DNA from: Candidatus Onthenecus intestinigallinarum
Lineage (GTDB): Bacteria > Bacillota > Clostridia > Christensenellales > Aristaeellaceae
Length of the DNA: 64,000 bases
Reading direction: 5' to 3'
Assembly: GCA_018713325.1 (NCBI GenBank)
Contig: DVFJ01000005.1
Span: 1-64,000, forward strand
Below are positions 17,928 to 27,456 of this stretch, in pieces. The notes beneath the pieces were generated by a model that was given only the letters and a program-made list of their open reading frames with translations, did not search any database and was not told the origin of the DNA. Both the position numbers and the translations under genes were made by a program. Each line of letters starts with the position of its first letter. Within the stretch, counting starts at the first letter, position 1.

Positions 17928-18938
17928 TTATTCGTCCGGCTCCGTCCACGCCGCGCCCGCGAACGCGTCCCGCGCCAGGCGGTAGGCCGCCCGCTCGCTG
18001 CGCCCGACCACCCGCCGCCGCAGCCCCTGCGGCGTGCATAGCGTGAGTGCCACGTGCCCCTTCATCGCCTGCGGATGGCGCAGCACGCGCGCCGGGGCCG
18101 GGGCCGCGCCCGCGCGCGCCACGGTCAGGAAGCAGAACGTCTCGTCCTCAAACGGCGCCTCGCCGCCCTTGAGCGCCCGGTGCAGCCGCGTGCGCTCCAC
18201 GCGCACCGCAAAGCGGCACCACGCGTCGCCCTCCATCGGGCAGAGGCTGCCCCCAGGACAGAGGCTGCCCCCGGGGCACGGCGCGGCCACCTGCGCGCCC
18301 AGCGCCGCCAGCTGCGCGCGCGCCCGCCCAAGCCGCGCAAAGCCCGCGGGCGTGCCCGGCTCCACGAGCAGCAGCGCGTCCGCGGCCGCGTACAGCCGGG
18401 GCAGGACCGCGTCCTGCTGCGCCTCCGTCAGCTCGCCCAGCACGTAACAGGCCGTCGCGAGCGCCGGGCCGCCGCCCAGGTCCGGCAGTGTGAGCGCGGG
18501 GTCCGCAAGGTCCGCCGCCGTCCACGAGGCCGCGCGCAGCGCCTCCGGCCCCGCCTGCGCCAGCGCCTGCCCCGCCGCGCGCATGGCCGCCTCGCGCTCC
18601 AGCAGCGCCGCCCGCTCGATCGTCGGGAACACGCCGCACGCCGCCCACGCCGCCGCGCCCGTGCCCGCGCCCGCGTCCAGCAGCGCCCGCGGCGCAAACC
18701 CCGGCAGGCACGCCGCCGACAACTGCAGCGCCCGCTGCGCCGCCGCCCAGGTCGCCGGCATGCGCGACGCCGCATAGGCCGCCGCCTCGCCCGGCGTGGT
18801 CAGCAGCCGCGCCCCGCGGCCCGTCTGCGTGCGGTAGCGCGCGCTGACCGCCTGCGCGTCCGCCGTGAGCGCCCCCTGCGCATGCCCCCTGAGCAGCGAT
18901 TCCATCCCGTTGAGCAGCGCCTGCGGCAGCTGTGCCAT
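17928..18938 (-). CDS. Rsm22-family SAM-dependent methyltransferase-like protein
   Basis: LLDAGAGTGAAAWAA; Cys motif CPGGSLCPGGSLCPMEGDAWCRF; RLHRALKGGEAPFEDE. Confidence 0.8.
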   Translation of the reverse strand: MAQLPQALLNGMESLLRGHAQGALTADAQAVSARYRTQTGRGARLLTTPGEAAAYAASRMPATWAAAQRALQLSAACLPGFAPRALLDAGAGTGAAAWAACGVFPTIERAALLEREAAMRAAGQALAQAGPEALRAASWTAADLADPALTLPDLGGGPALATACYVLGELTEAQQDAVLPRLYAAADALLLVEPGTPAGFARLGRARAQLAALGAQVAAPCPGGSLCPGGSLCPMEGDAWCRFAVRVERTRLHRALKGGEAPFEDETFCFLTVARAGAAPAPARVLRHPQAMKGHVALTLCTPQGLRRRVVGRSERAAYRLARDAFAGAAWTEPDE

Positions 18939-18993
18939 GCGCCCGCCTCCCCTTGCATTCAGATGGAGCTACTATACCACGTCCCCGCCCCCC

Positions 18994-19022
18994 TTGACAA
19001 CCGGGGCGGGGTGCTGTATCCT
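18994..19022 (+). promoter_or_regulatory. Promoter TTGACA-17-TATCCT
   Basis: Upstream of CDS 19057. Confidence 0.6.
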
Positions 19023-19056
19023 ATACATTATTACTGAGAAGCCGCTTTTTGTGGCG

Positions 19057-20952
19057 ATGGAGGACCTGATGGACGAACGCGACGCGATCCGCGAGCCGAT
19101 CCCCGAAGCGAAGCCCGCCCCGGCGGCCGGCGGGCAGGACGCCCCGGCGCAGGAGAGCGCCGCGGACACGGCGGCCTATGTGCACCTGGAGGAGGCGTAC
19201 GAGGCGGGGCAGCTGCGCCCGGAGCAGGTGCCGCGGCTGCTGCGGCTGCGGCGGGATGCGGCGCGGCGGTTTGACGTGCTGGAGCCGGAGCTGCGCCTGG
19301 ACGCGGGCCCTGCCACGGAGCAGGAGGTGCGCACGGCGATGCGCCGGGTGGTGCAGATGCAGGGCGGCGGGGCGGACCCGGGCGAGGTGCAGTACCTGGC
19401 GGACCACCTGCGGGAGGTGCTCGAGGCGACGCGCTCGCGCCTGCAGGGGGAGCGCGCGGCGGTGGAGCGCGGGCGGTACTGGACGTTCGCGGCGGACGCG
19501 GAGGGCTGCGTGGAGCGCGCGGACGGCGGCTATGTGTACGTGATCGACGGGCGGCGGCGCGTGGTGCCGGAGGGGGAGGACGCGGCCCCGTACGTGGGCG
19601 ACCGGCCGTTCATCCCGATGGAGGACATGCCCTACATCCTGGGCGACGAGGACCCGGTGGAGAGCCTGGCGGACCAGGAGTTCCTGGCGATCCCGAGCTA
19701 CATCTGTTATCCGGAGCTGCTGCGGGCGCTGGCCAACGCGCAGGATACCTTCCGCACCGACGAATACCACATGCTGCCCACGCACGAGGTGCAGCGCCAG
19801 AACCTGCGCGCGCGCTACACGATCGCGCCGCAGGGCTTTCCGGGCGATCCGGACTACTACGACCGCCTGCCCACGGGCATGATCGAGGAGGCGACCTGGT
19901 CGCTCAAGCACCTGGACGATCTGGCCGTGGACGTGCTCAACATCACGTTCGCCGAGTGGATCCGCTCGCACCCGGCCTCGCCCGACGCGTTCATCAAGAT
20001 CAGCGCCGCGGACATCCTGCGCGCGCGCGGGCTCAAGGCGCGCAAGAACGGCGAGGGCCGCCGCGGCGGCTTTACGGAGAAGCAGTACCGCGACATCTCC
20101 GACCGCATGCAGGCGCTGCGCAACATCACCGCGCACATCCAGCAGATGAACGTCTACGAGACGGACAAGAAGGGCCGCCGCACCCAGCGCACCTACAACC
20201 ACCGCAGCTACATCCTGCTCATCTCGGGCTATGTCGAGCAGAACATCATCGACGGCCGCCCGCTGCAGTCCAGCTGGACCGTGCGCCCCGGCGACGTGTT
20301 CTCCCGCCTGCTGATGACCAACATCGGCCGCGAGACCGCGCTGCTGTCCGTCAAGGCGCTGCAGTTCGACCCCTACCGCCAGCAGCTCGAAAAGCGGCTG
20401 ACCACCTACTTCTCCTGGCAGTGGCGCATCCGCCAGCTGCGCGGCGACTACGACGCGCCCTACCGCGTGCAGACGCTGCTCGACTGGCTCGGCGAGGCCC
20501 CCGACAAGAAGAATCCCCTGCGCACCAAGGAGCGCCTCGAGCGCGCGCTCAACACCCTGCGCCAGGAGAACATCATCGCCGCCTGGAACTACGGCGCAGA
20601 CGCCCGCCCCGAGATCGTCGGCCGCCGCGGCTGGGTCGAGCAGTGGCTGCGTTGGGGCGTGCACGTCACGCCCGTGGAGGCCATCGTCGGCCACTATGCC
20701 GGCATCCGCCGCCCCGCCCCGCTGCGCCTGGCCGCCGCCCGCCCCGCCGAGCGCCCCCAGCCGCAGGCCCACGTCTTCACCGCCGAGGGCCTCAAGGCCC
20801 TGCGCAAGCGCAAGGGCCTCAGCCAGGTTCAGCTCGCGCAGCTGCTGGGCGTCTCCCAGGGCTATCTCTCCCAGGTCGAAAAGGGCCGCAAGCCCATCGG
20901 CCCCGCCGCCGACCGCATCCTCAAGTGGGTCATGGAGCAGGAGAACGAATAG
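19057..20952 (+). CDS. Large protein with central winged-helix/replication-initiator-like region and C-terminal XRE HTH
   Basis: C-terminal LKALRKRKGLSQVQLAQLLGVSQGYLSQVEKGRKPIGPAADRIL; central VDVLNITFAEWIRSH...SAADILRARGLK...TTYFSWQWRIRQL. Confidence 0.6.
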   Translation: MEDLMDERDAIREPIPEAKPAPAAGGQDAPAQESAADTAAYVHLEEAYEAGQLRPEQVPRLLRLRRDAARRFDVLEPELRLDAGPATEQEVRTAMRRVVQMQGGGADPGEVQYLADHLREVLEATRSRLQGERAAVERGRYWTFAADAEGCVERADGGYVYVIDGRRRVVPEGEDAAPYVGDRPFIPMEDMPYILGDEDPVESLADQEFLAIPSYICYPELLRALANAQDTFRTDEYHMLPTHEVQRQNLRARYTIAPQGFPGDPDYYDRLPTGMIEEATWSLKHLDDLAVDVLNITFAEWIRSHPASPDAFIKISAADILRARGLKARKNGEGRRGGFTEKQYRDISDRMQALRNITAHIQQMNVYETDKKGRRTQRTYNHRSYILLISGYVEQNIIDGRPLQSSWTVRPGDVFSRLLMTNIGRETALLSVKALQFDPYRQQLEKRLTTYFSWQWRIRQLRGDYDAPYRVQTLLDWLGEAPDKKNPLRTKERLERALNTLRQENIIAAWNYGADARPEIVGRRGWVEQWLRWGVHVTPVEAIVGHYAGIRRPAPLRLAAARPAERPQPQAHVFTAEGLKALRKRKGLSQVQLAQLLGVSQGYLSQVEKGRKPIGPAADRILKWVMEQENE

Positions 20953-21170
20953 GGCTTCCCGGGGCGCTTCTTGGGGGCTGCGCGCCCCCAAACCCCCCGG
21001 CAGGGCTTTGCCCTGCACCCGCCCAAAGGGCCGTGCGTGGCGCGGCCCTTTGTCATGGGACAGAAATTCTTTGCTCATTCGGGCCAAGCGTAGCGCAGGC
21101 CCTTAGTGGGGAGTGCAGAGGGGCAATGTCCCTCTGCCGGGGTCCAGGGGCAGCGCCCCTGGGGCCACGG
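20953..21170. repeat. Intergenic mosaic repeat array B
   Basis: gggccaagcgtagcgcaggcccttagtggggagtgcagaggggcaatgtccctctgccggggtccaggggcagcgcccctgg; palindrome aaagggccgtgcgtggcgcggcccttt. Confidence 0.8.
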
Positions 21171-21219
21171 GATGGTATCGATGTTTATTACTATTACAGC
21201 CCGGCTGTGGCAAAGTTCA

Positions 21220-21261
21220 AGACCGAGGGTCTGTTTTGGGGCGCAAACAGACCCTCGGTCT
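21220..21261. promoter_or_regulatory. Perfect 17-bp inverted repeat with 8-nt spacer
   Basis: agaccgagggtctgttt-tggggcgc-aaacagaccctcggtct. Confidence 0.8.
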
Positions 21262-21382
21262 GCGCGCTCTGCGGACAAATCCTGCGCGGCCGGGCGCAAA
21301 ATAGGAAAAAAAGGCCCTTCCCTTTTGCCGCGAAGGGGCGTACAATAGAAACATAAAGAATACGTAAAATGGAGAGATTTGC

Positions 21383-22786
21383 GTGCAAGTGTTACACAGG
21401 GGGCTCGCGCTGGATCGCACGGACAGGCGGACAATCTGGCGGATCGTGCTGCCGTCGCTGGTGGAACTGGTTTTGACGCAGCTGTTTGCCATGGTCGATA
21501 CGATCATGCTGGGGCAGACGAGCATGTCGGCGGTGGCGATCGCGGCGGTGGGCCTGACGAACAACCCGGTGAACATGGTCAACGGCGTGCTGACGGCGCT
21601 GCACATCGGCACGACGGCGGCCATCGCGTGGGCGGTGGGCGCGGGCGACCTGCGGGCGGCGCGGGCGGTGACGCGCACGGCGCTGTCGATGTCGGTGCTG
21701 ATGGGCCTGGGCGCGGCGGCGCTGCTGTACCTGCCGGCGGGGCCGCTGGTGACGTTCATGGGCGCGCAGGCGGACACGTACGAGTACGCGCGCACGTACC
21801 TGCAGATCATCGCGCTGGGCATGCCGGCGGCGATGGTGGGCTTTGCGTGCACGGCGTCGCTGCGCGGCGTGGGCCTGACGCGCCTGCCGATGGCGTACAA
21901 CCTGGCGGGCAACCTGCTCAACGTGGTGGGCAACTACGCGCTGATCTACGGTCACTTCGGGCTGCCGGCCATGGGCGTGGCGGGCGCGGCGATCTCCACG
22001 ACGCTCTCGCGCTACGTGTCGTGCGCGCTGGCGCTGCTGGTGATCTTCCGCGGGCACTCCAAGGTGCAGGTGCACCTGCATGAGGACTTCCGCCTGCGCA
22101 AGCAGTGGCTCTCGCGCATCCTGGGCGTGGGCGTGACGAGCGGGCTGGAGCAGTTCATCATGCAGATCGGGTTCATGATGTTCGCGCGCACGGTGTCGGG
22201 GCTGGGCACGGTGGTGTTCGCGGCGCATCAGATCGGCCTGTCGGTCAACGGCCTGACGTGGATGCCCGGCCAGGCGTTCGCGGTGGCGGCCACGACGCTG
22301 GTGGGCCAGAGCCTGGGCGCGGGCAATCCGCAGCGGGCCAAGACGCTGGTGCGCGTGATCTGGCGCTATTCGCTGGTGGCCGCCGGGCTGATCGCGGCGC
22401 TGTTTCTGGTGGGCGCGCAGTGGATCGTGCGCGCCTACACCAACGACCCGCAGGTCGAGCGCCTGGCCTCGACGGTGCTGCGCATCATCGCGCTGGGCAT
22501 GCCGGGCATCGCCACGCAGCTGCCCATCGCGGCGGCGCTGCGCGGGGCGGGCGACACGCGCTTTCCGCTGTACGCGTCGGCGGCGGGCATCTGGGTGTTC
22601 CGCGTGCTGATCGCGCCGCTGTTCGTCTATACGCTGGGCTGGGGCCTCAACGGCGCGTGGTACACCATCGCGCTGGACCAGACCACGCGCGCGGCGGTGG
22701 TCTACGCGCGCTTCCACACCGACCGATGGATGCACATGCACGGCGCCGGCCTGTCCGGCAAGCCGGCGGCGGAGAAGGGGGATTGA
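21383..22786 (+). CDS. MATE family efflux transporter
   Basis: IVLPSLVELVLTQLFAMVDTIMLGQTSMSAVAIAAVGLTNNP. Confidence 0.92.
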   Translation: MQVLHRGLALDRTDRRTIWRIVLPSLVELVLTQLFAMVDTIMLGQTSMSAVAIAAVGLTNNPVNMVNGVLTALHIGTTAAIAWAVGAGDLRAARAVTRTALSMSVLMGLGAAALLYLPAGPLVTFMGAQADTYEYARTYLQIIALGMPAAMVGFACTASLRGVGLTRLPMAYNLAGNLLNVVGNYALIYGHFGLPAMGVAGAAISTTLSRYVSCALALLVIFRGHSKVQVHLHEDFRLRKQWLSRILGVGVTSGLEQFIMQIGFMMFARTVSGLGTVVFAAHQIGLSVNGLTWMPGQAFAVAATTLVGQSLGAGNPQRAKTLVRVIWRYSLVAAGLIAALFLVGAQWIVRAYTNDPQVERLASTVLRIIALGMPGIATQLPIAAALRGAGDTRFPLYASAAGIWVFRVLIAPLFVYTLGWGLNGAWYTIALDQTTRAAVVYARFHTDRWMHMHGAGLSGKPAAEKGD

Positions 22787-22789
22787 GCC

Positions 22790-24601
22790 ATGGCGCAAGC
22801 CGAACGCAACGCCGACGCGCCCCGCAGCACGCGGGGCAACCTGCGCGCCTTCGCCCGCTACTACAGGCCGCACCTGCGGCTGTTTCTGCTGGATATGGCC
22901 TGCGCGCTGATCGTCGCGCTGGTGGATCTGATGTTCCCCGTCGTCACCCGCACGGTGCTGGACACGTACCTGCCCGCGCAGATGTACGGCGCGTTCTTCG
23001 GGATCATCGCGCTGATGGGCGCGGCGTACCTGCTGCGCTGCGCGATGCAGTGGGTGATCACCTACCTGGGCCACATGATGGGCGTGCTGATGGAGGCCGA
23101 CATGCGCCGCGACATCTTCGCGCAGCTGCAGCGGCTGTCCTTCTCCTATTATGACCGCAACCGCACCGGCCGGCTGATGTCGCGCGTGACGAACGACCTG
23201 TTCGAGATCACGGAGCTGGCGCACCACGGCCCGGAGGACCTGTTCATCTCGGCGGTGACGCTCATCGGCGCGTTCGCGGTGCTGTTCTCGATGCAGTGGC
23301 GGCTCGCGCTCGTGCTGCTGGTGATGGTGCCGGCGCTGCTGTGCTTCGCCGTCTCGCAGCGGCGGCGCATGTCCGCCTCGAGCCGGCAGGTCAAGGAGCG
23401 CATGGCGGGCATCAACGCGGACATCGAGTCGAGCATCTCGGGCGTGCGCGTGGCCAAGGCGTTCACCAACGAGGGCTACGAGATCGAGAAGTTCCGCCAG
23501 GGCAACGAGCGGTTCAAGGGCGCCAAGCGCGGCTTTTACAGCGCGATGGCGGTGTTCCACTCGGGCATGGAGCTGCTGCTCAACTTCATGGGCCTGCTGG
23601 TCCTGCTCTTTGGCGGCCTGCTGATCATGGGCGGCGGGCTGACGCTGCCGGAGCTGGTGACGTTCAACCTCTATATCGCCACGATCCAAAGCCCCATCCG
23701 CCGCCTGGCGCAGTTCGTCGAGCAGTTCAACACCGGCATGGCGGGCTTCCACCGCTTCCAGGAGGTCATGAAGGAGACGCCCGACATCCAGGACGCGCCG
23801 GACGCCGTGCCGCTTTCGGATGTCAAGGGCGACGTGCAGTTTGAGGATGTGACGTTCGCGTACGAGGAGGGCCGAAGCGTCCTCTCGCACGTCAACCTGC
23901 ACATCCGCGCGGGCGAGATGCTCGCGCTGGTCGGCCCCTCCGGCGGCGGCAAGACGACGCTGTGCCAGCTGCTGCCGCGCTTTTACGACGTGCGCGAGGG
24001 CGTCATCCGCCTGGACGGGCAGGACATCCGCCGCATCCGCCTGGCCGACCTGCGCGGCTCGATCGGCATCGTGCAGCAGGACGTGTTCCTCTTCGCGGGC
24101 ACGGTCATGGAAAACATCCGCTACGGCCGCCCCGACGCCACCGAGGACGAGGTCGTGCGCGCGGCCAAGCTCGCCGAGATCCACGAGGACATCTTGCAGA
24201 TGCCCGAGGGCTATCAGACGATGGTCGGCGAGCGGGGCATCCTGCTCTCCGGCGGGCAGAAGCAGCGCGTGTCCATCGCGCGCATCTTCCTGAAAAATCC
24301 GCCCATCCTCATCTTGGACGAGGCCACCAGCGCCCTGGATACCGCCACCGAGGTGCGCATCCAGCGCGCGCTGGGCCGCCTGGCGCAGGGCCGCACGACG
24401 CTGGTGATCGCGCACCGGCTCTCGACCATCCGCGGCGCGGACGAGATCGTCGTCATCGACGAGCACGGCATCGAGGAGCAGGGCACGCACGAGGAGCTCA
24501 TGCGCCGCGGCGGCGCCTACCGCGCGCTGTACGAGGCGCAGTTCGGCCAGGATGAGCCCATGCGCCGGGACGGCGATGCGAAGGGGGGCGCGCCCGCATG
24601 A
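22790..24601 (+). CDS. ABC exporter (TM + ATP-binding fusion)
   Basis: Walker A GPSGGGKTT, LSGGQKQRVSIARIFLKNPPILILDEATSALD. Confidence 0.95.
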   Translation: MAQAERNADAPRSTRGNLRAFARYYRPHLRLFLLDMACALIVALVDLMFPVVTRTVLDTYLPAQMYGAFFGIIALMGAAYLLRCAMQWVITYLGHMMGVLMEADMRRDIFAQLQRLSFSYYDRNRTGRLMSRVTNDLFEITELAHHGPEDLFISAVTLIGAFAVLFSMQWRLALVLLVMVPALLCFAVSQRRRMSASSRQVKERMAGINADIESSISGVRVAKAFTNEGYEIEKFRQGNERFKGAKRGFYSAMAVFHSGMELLLNFMGLLVLLFGGLLIMGGGLTLPELVTFNLYIATIQSPIRRLAQFVEQFNTGMAGFHRFQEVMKETPDIQDAPDAVPLSDVKGDVQFEDVTFAYEEGRSVLSHVNLHIRAGEMLALVGPSGGGKTTLCQLLPRFYDVREGVIRLDGQDIRRIRLADLRGSIGIVQQDVFLFAGTVMENIRYGRPDATEDEVVRAAKLAEIHEDILQMPEGYQTMVGERGILLSGGQKQRVSIARIFLKNPPILILDEATSALDTATEVRIQRALGRLAQGRTTLVIAHRLSTIRGADEIVVIDEHGIEEQGTHEELMRRGGAYRALYEAQFGQDEPMRRDGDAKGGAPA

Positions 24602-25977
24602 GGCTGCGCAAGCCGGATGCCGCGCCCACGTTCTATCCCGAGCTGCTGCGCCTGGCGCTGCCCGTCGTGGTGCAAAACCTGCTCAGCGCCGCGGTCAACT
24701 CCGCCGACGTGGTCATGCTCAACGCGGTCAGCCAGGACGCCATCTCCGCCGTCTCGCTGGCCAGCCAGTACGCGAACATCCTGTTCATGATCTACTACGG
24801 CCTGGGCACCGGCGCCACCATGCTCTGCGCGCAGTACCACGGCAAGGGCGACCTGCGCGCCGTGCGCGCCGTCGAGGGCATCGCGCTGCGCTTCTCGCTC
24901 GCGCTGTCCGTGCTCTTCGCCGCCGCCGCGCTGTTCTTCCCCGAGGGCATGATGCGCATCTACACCAGCGACCCCGCCCTCATCGCGCTGGGCTGCGATT
25001 ACCTGCGCGTGATGAGCGTCGCCTACCTGTGCTGGGGCGTCATCGAGGTGTACCTGGCCGTGCTGCGCTCCATCGGCCGCGTCACCATCTGCATGGCGCT
25101 CAACATCGTGGCCTTCTGCCTGAACGTGCTGCTCAACGCGGTGTTCATCTTCGGCCTGCTGGGCGCGCCGCGCCTGGGCGTCACGGGCGTGGCCATCGCC
25201 ACGGCCATCTCCCGCCTGGTCGAGCTCGCCTGTTGCCTGGCCGTCTCCGCCCGCAGCCGCGACGTCAAGCTCAACCTCGGCTACATGTTCGTGCGCAGCC
25301 GCGCGCTGTTCCGCGACTTCCTGCGCATGTCCCTGCCCGCGCTGTTCAACGACATCGTCTGGGGCCTGGCGTTCTCCATGTATTCGCTCATCCTCGGCCA
25401 CATGGGCTCCGACGCCGTCGCCGCCAACTCGCTGGTCACGGTCGTGCGCAACCTGGGCACCACCGCGTGCTTCGCGCTGGCCAGCGCAGGGGCCATCCTG
25501 CTGGGGCGCATCATCGGCGAAAACCGCCTGGACGAGGCCCGCGCCGGCGCCTCGAAGCTCTGGCGCGCCACGCTGGTCACCGGCATCTGCGGCGGGCTGA
25601 TCATCCTGCTCATCTCCCCGCTCGTGCTGCGCTTTGCAGACCTGACCGATACCGCCCGCCACTACCTGCGCGTCATGCTGATGATCAACAGCGTCTACAT
25701 CATCGGCCCCGCGATGAACACCACGCTCATCTGCGGCATCTTCCGCGCCGGCGGCGACAGCCGCTTCGGCCTGATCTGCGACGTGCTGGACATGTGGTGC
25801 TATGCCGTGCCCGCCGGGCTCATCGCCGCGTTCGTGCTGCACTGGCCCGTGCTGGCCGTCTATGCGCTCATGTGCACCGACGAGTTCGTGAAGATGCCCT
25901 TCATCGCCCGCCACTACCGCCGCGGCGACTGGCTGCGCAACATCACCCGCGACGAGCTGTTCGAGGCCGCCGAGTGA
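24598..25977 (+). CDS. MATE family efflux transporter
   Basis: ATGA overlap with ABC gene; LLRLALPVVVQNLLSAAVNSADVVMLNAVSQDAISAVS. Confidence 0.92.
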   Translation: MRLRKPDAAPTFYPELLRLALPVVVQNLLSAAVNSADVVMLNAVSQDAISAVSLASQYANILFMIYYGLGTGATMLCAQYHGKGDLRAVRAVEGIALRFSLALSVLFAAAALFFPEGMMRIYTSDPALIALGCDYLRVMSVAYLCWGVIEVYLAVLRSIGRVTICMALNIVAFCLNVLLNAVFIFGLLGAPRLGVTGVAIATAISRLVELACCLAVSARSRDVKLNLGYMFVRSRALFRDFLRMSLPALFNDIVWGLAFSMYSLILGHMGSDAVAANSLVTVVRNLGTTACFALASAGAILLGRIIGENRLDEARAGASKLWRATLVTGICGGLIILLISPLVLRFADLTDTARHYLRVMLMINSVYIIGPAMNTTLICGIFRAGGDSRFGLICDVLDMWCYAVPAGLIAAFVLHWPVLAVYALMCTDEFVKMPFIARHYRRGDWLRNITRDELFEAAE

Positions 25978-26226
25978 CCAGGGGCTTTGCCCCCTGGACC
26001 CCCAGCAGGGGGACAGTGTCCCCCTGCACCCCGCCGCCAGGGCCTGCGCTTCGCGCGGCCCCATGGAAGCGGGGATTTTCTGTAATGAAGAAAAAGGACC
26101 GTGCAACGCACGGTCCTTTTGGGTGGGTGCAGGGGGGCCTTGTCCCCCTGCCGGGGTCCGGGGCAGCGCCCCGGGGGGGGCCTGCCGCGGCGCGGGGCGC
26201 GCAGCCCCGCACGTTCCCGGCCCCCT
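25978..26226. repeat. Intergenic mosaic repeat array C
   Basis: ccccctggacccccagcagggggacagtgtccccctgcaccccgccgccagggcctgcgcttcgcgcggccc; palindrome aaaaaggaccgtgcaacgcacggtcctttt (26091-26120). Confidence 0.8.
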
Positions 26227-26228
26227 GG

Positions 26229-26831
26229 TCAGGCCAGGCCCAGCAGCAGGTAGGCGACCGTGCCCACCGCGCCGGTGCCAAACAGCACGGCGATGGCGCC
26301 GGCCTTTTTCATGCGCAGCACGATGAGCGCGCCGGCAAAGAGCACGGCCTCGATGGCGCGAAAGCCGTCGGGCAGGTCGGGGAGGGCGCCTGCGAAGATT
26401 CCGGCGACGAGCGCGCCCAGATCCGCGTGCAGCACGGCCAGGCAGAGGATGGACAGGCCCGCGCCCGCGATGAGCGCGACGACGGCGGGGCGCAGCGCGG
26501 ACAGGAGCGTCTGCACGGCGGAGACGGTGCGCCAGCGGTAGTAGACGTAGGCGAGGGCGAGGGAGATGCACACGGAGGGGAGCATGCACCCGGCGGTGCA
26601 CAGCAGCGCGCCGCCGAGCCCGGCGCAGCGGGTGCCGACGAAGGTGGCGGCATTGAGCGCGATGGGGCCGGGGGTCATCTCGGCGACGGTGATGAGGTCG
26701 GTAAACTCGGCGAGGGTGAGCAGGCCGAGGCGGTCGACGATCTGGCTCTGGATGAGGGGGATGGCGGCATAGCCGCCGCCGACGCTGAACAGGCCGATCT
26801 GAAAGAAGCTGACGAACAGATCAAAGAGCAT
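26229..26831 (-). CDS. Chromate transporter family protein (half-size)
   Basis: FFQIGLFSVGGGYAAIPLIQSQIV...ITVAEMTPGPIALNAATFVG. Confidence 0.9.
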   Translation of the reverse strand: MLFDLFVSFFQIGLFSVGGGYAAIPLIQSQIVDRLGLLTLAEFTDLITVAEMTPGPIALNAATFVGTRCAGLGGALLCTAGCMLPSVCISLALAYVYYRWRTVSAVQTLLSALRPAVVALIAGAGLSILCLAVLHADLGALVAGIFAGALPDLPDGFRAIEAVLFAGALIVLRMKKAGAIAVLFGTGAVGTVAYLLLGLA

Positions 26832-27408
26832 GGCGGCCTCCCTTCCGTGCGCGCAGGAGCATGGCGGCGGCCTGGCAGGCGCCGACGCACAGGCACAGCA
26901 GGATGATGGTGGTGGCGGGCACATCCAGCAGGACGGATGCGACGAACGCGGCGGCCATCATGAGGATGTAGAGGGCGCGGCGGGTCTTGAGCACGCCGCG
27001 GCACAGGTCGACGACGACGTCGAAGATGACGGCGGCGACGCCCGCGCGCATGACCTGCAGGGCGATGGCGACATAGCGGTTCTCGCGGAACTGCGCGTAG
27101 AACACCGCGATGATGGAGATGATGACCAGCGGCGGCAGCGCGGAGGCGAGCGCGGAGACGAGCGCGCCGGGCACGCCTGCCACGCGATAGCCGACCAGCA
27201 CGGCGGCGTTGACCATGATCGGTCCGGGGCAGGACTGGGCGATGGCGGCGATGTCGAGCATCTCGTCCTCATCCAGCAGGTGCATCTCCTCGACAAAGCG
27301 GCGCTTCATCAGGGAGACGATGACGAACCCGCCGCCAAAGGTGAACGTGGCCAGCGAGAGCATGGAGACGAACAGGCGGTAGAGCCTGGCGGCCCGGGAA
27401 TCGTTCAT
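26821..27408 (-). CDS. Chromate transporter family protein (half-size)
   Basis: ATFTFGGGFVIVSLMKRRFVEE...AIAQSCPGPIMVNAAVLVGYR. Confidence 0.9.
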   Translation of the reverse strand: MNDSRAARLYRLFVSMLSLATFTFGGGFVIVSLMKRRFVEEMHLLDEDEMLDIAAIAQSCPGPIMVNAAVLVGYRVAGVPGALVSALASALPPLVIISIIAVFYAQFRENRYVAIALQVMRAGVAAVIFDVVVDLCRGVLKTRRALYILMMAAAFVASVLLDVPATTIILLCLCVGACQAAAMLLRARKGGRHAL

Positions 27409-27456
27409 GGCGCGGCCTTCTTTCTTATTATAGTAGGAAGGAACGGGGGATGCGGC

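Noticed and set aside
21392-24490. 1032-aa minus-strand ORF
   Set aside because: Antisense to clear MATE and ABC genes; Arg/His/Gln-rich composition typical of antisense frames in GC-rich DNA.
24552-26906. 784-aa plus-strand ORF
   Set aside because: Out of frame with MATE, then crosses a repeat and is antisense to chromate transporters.
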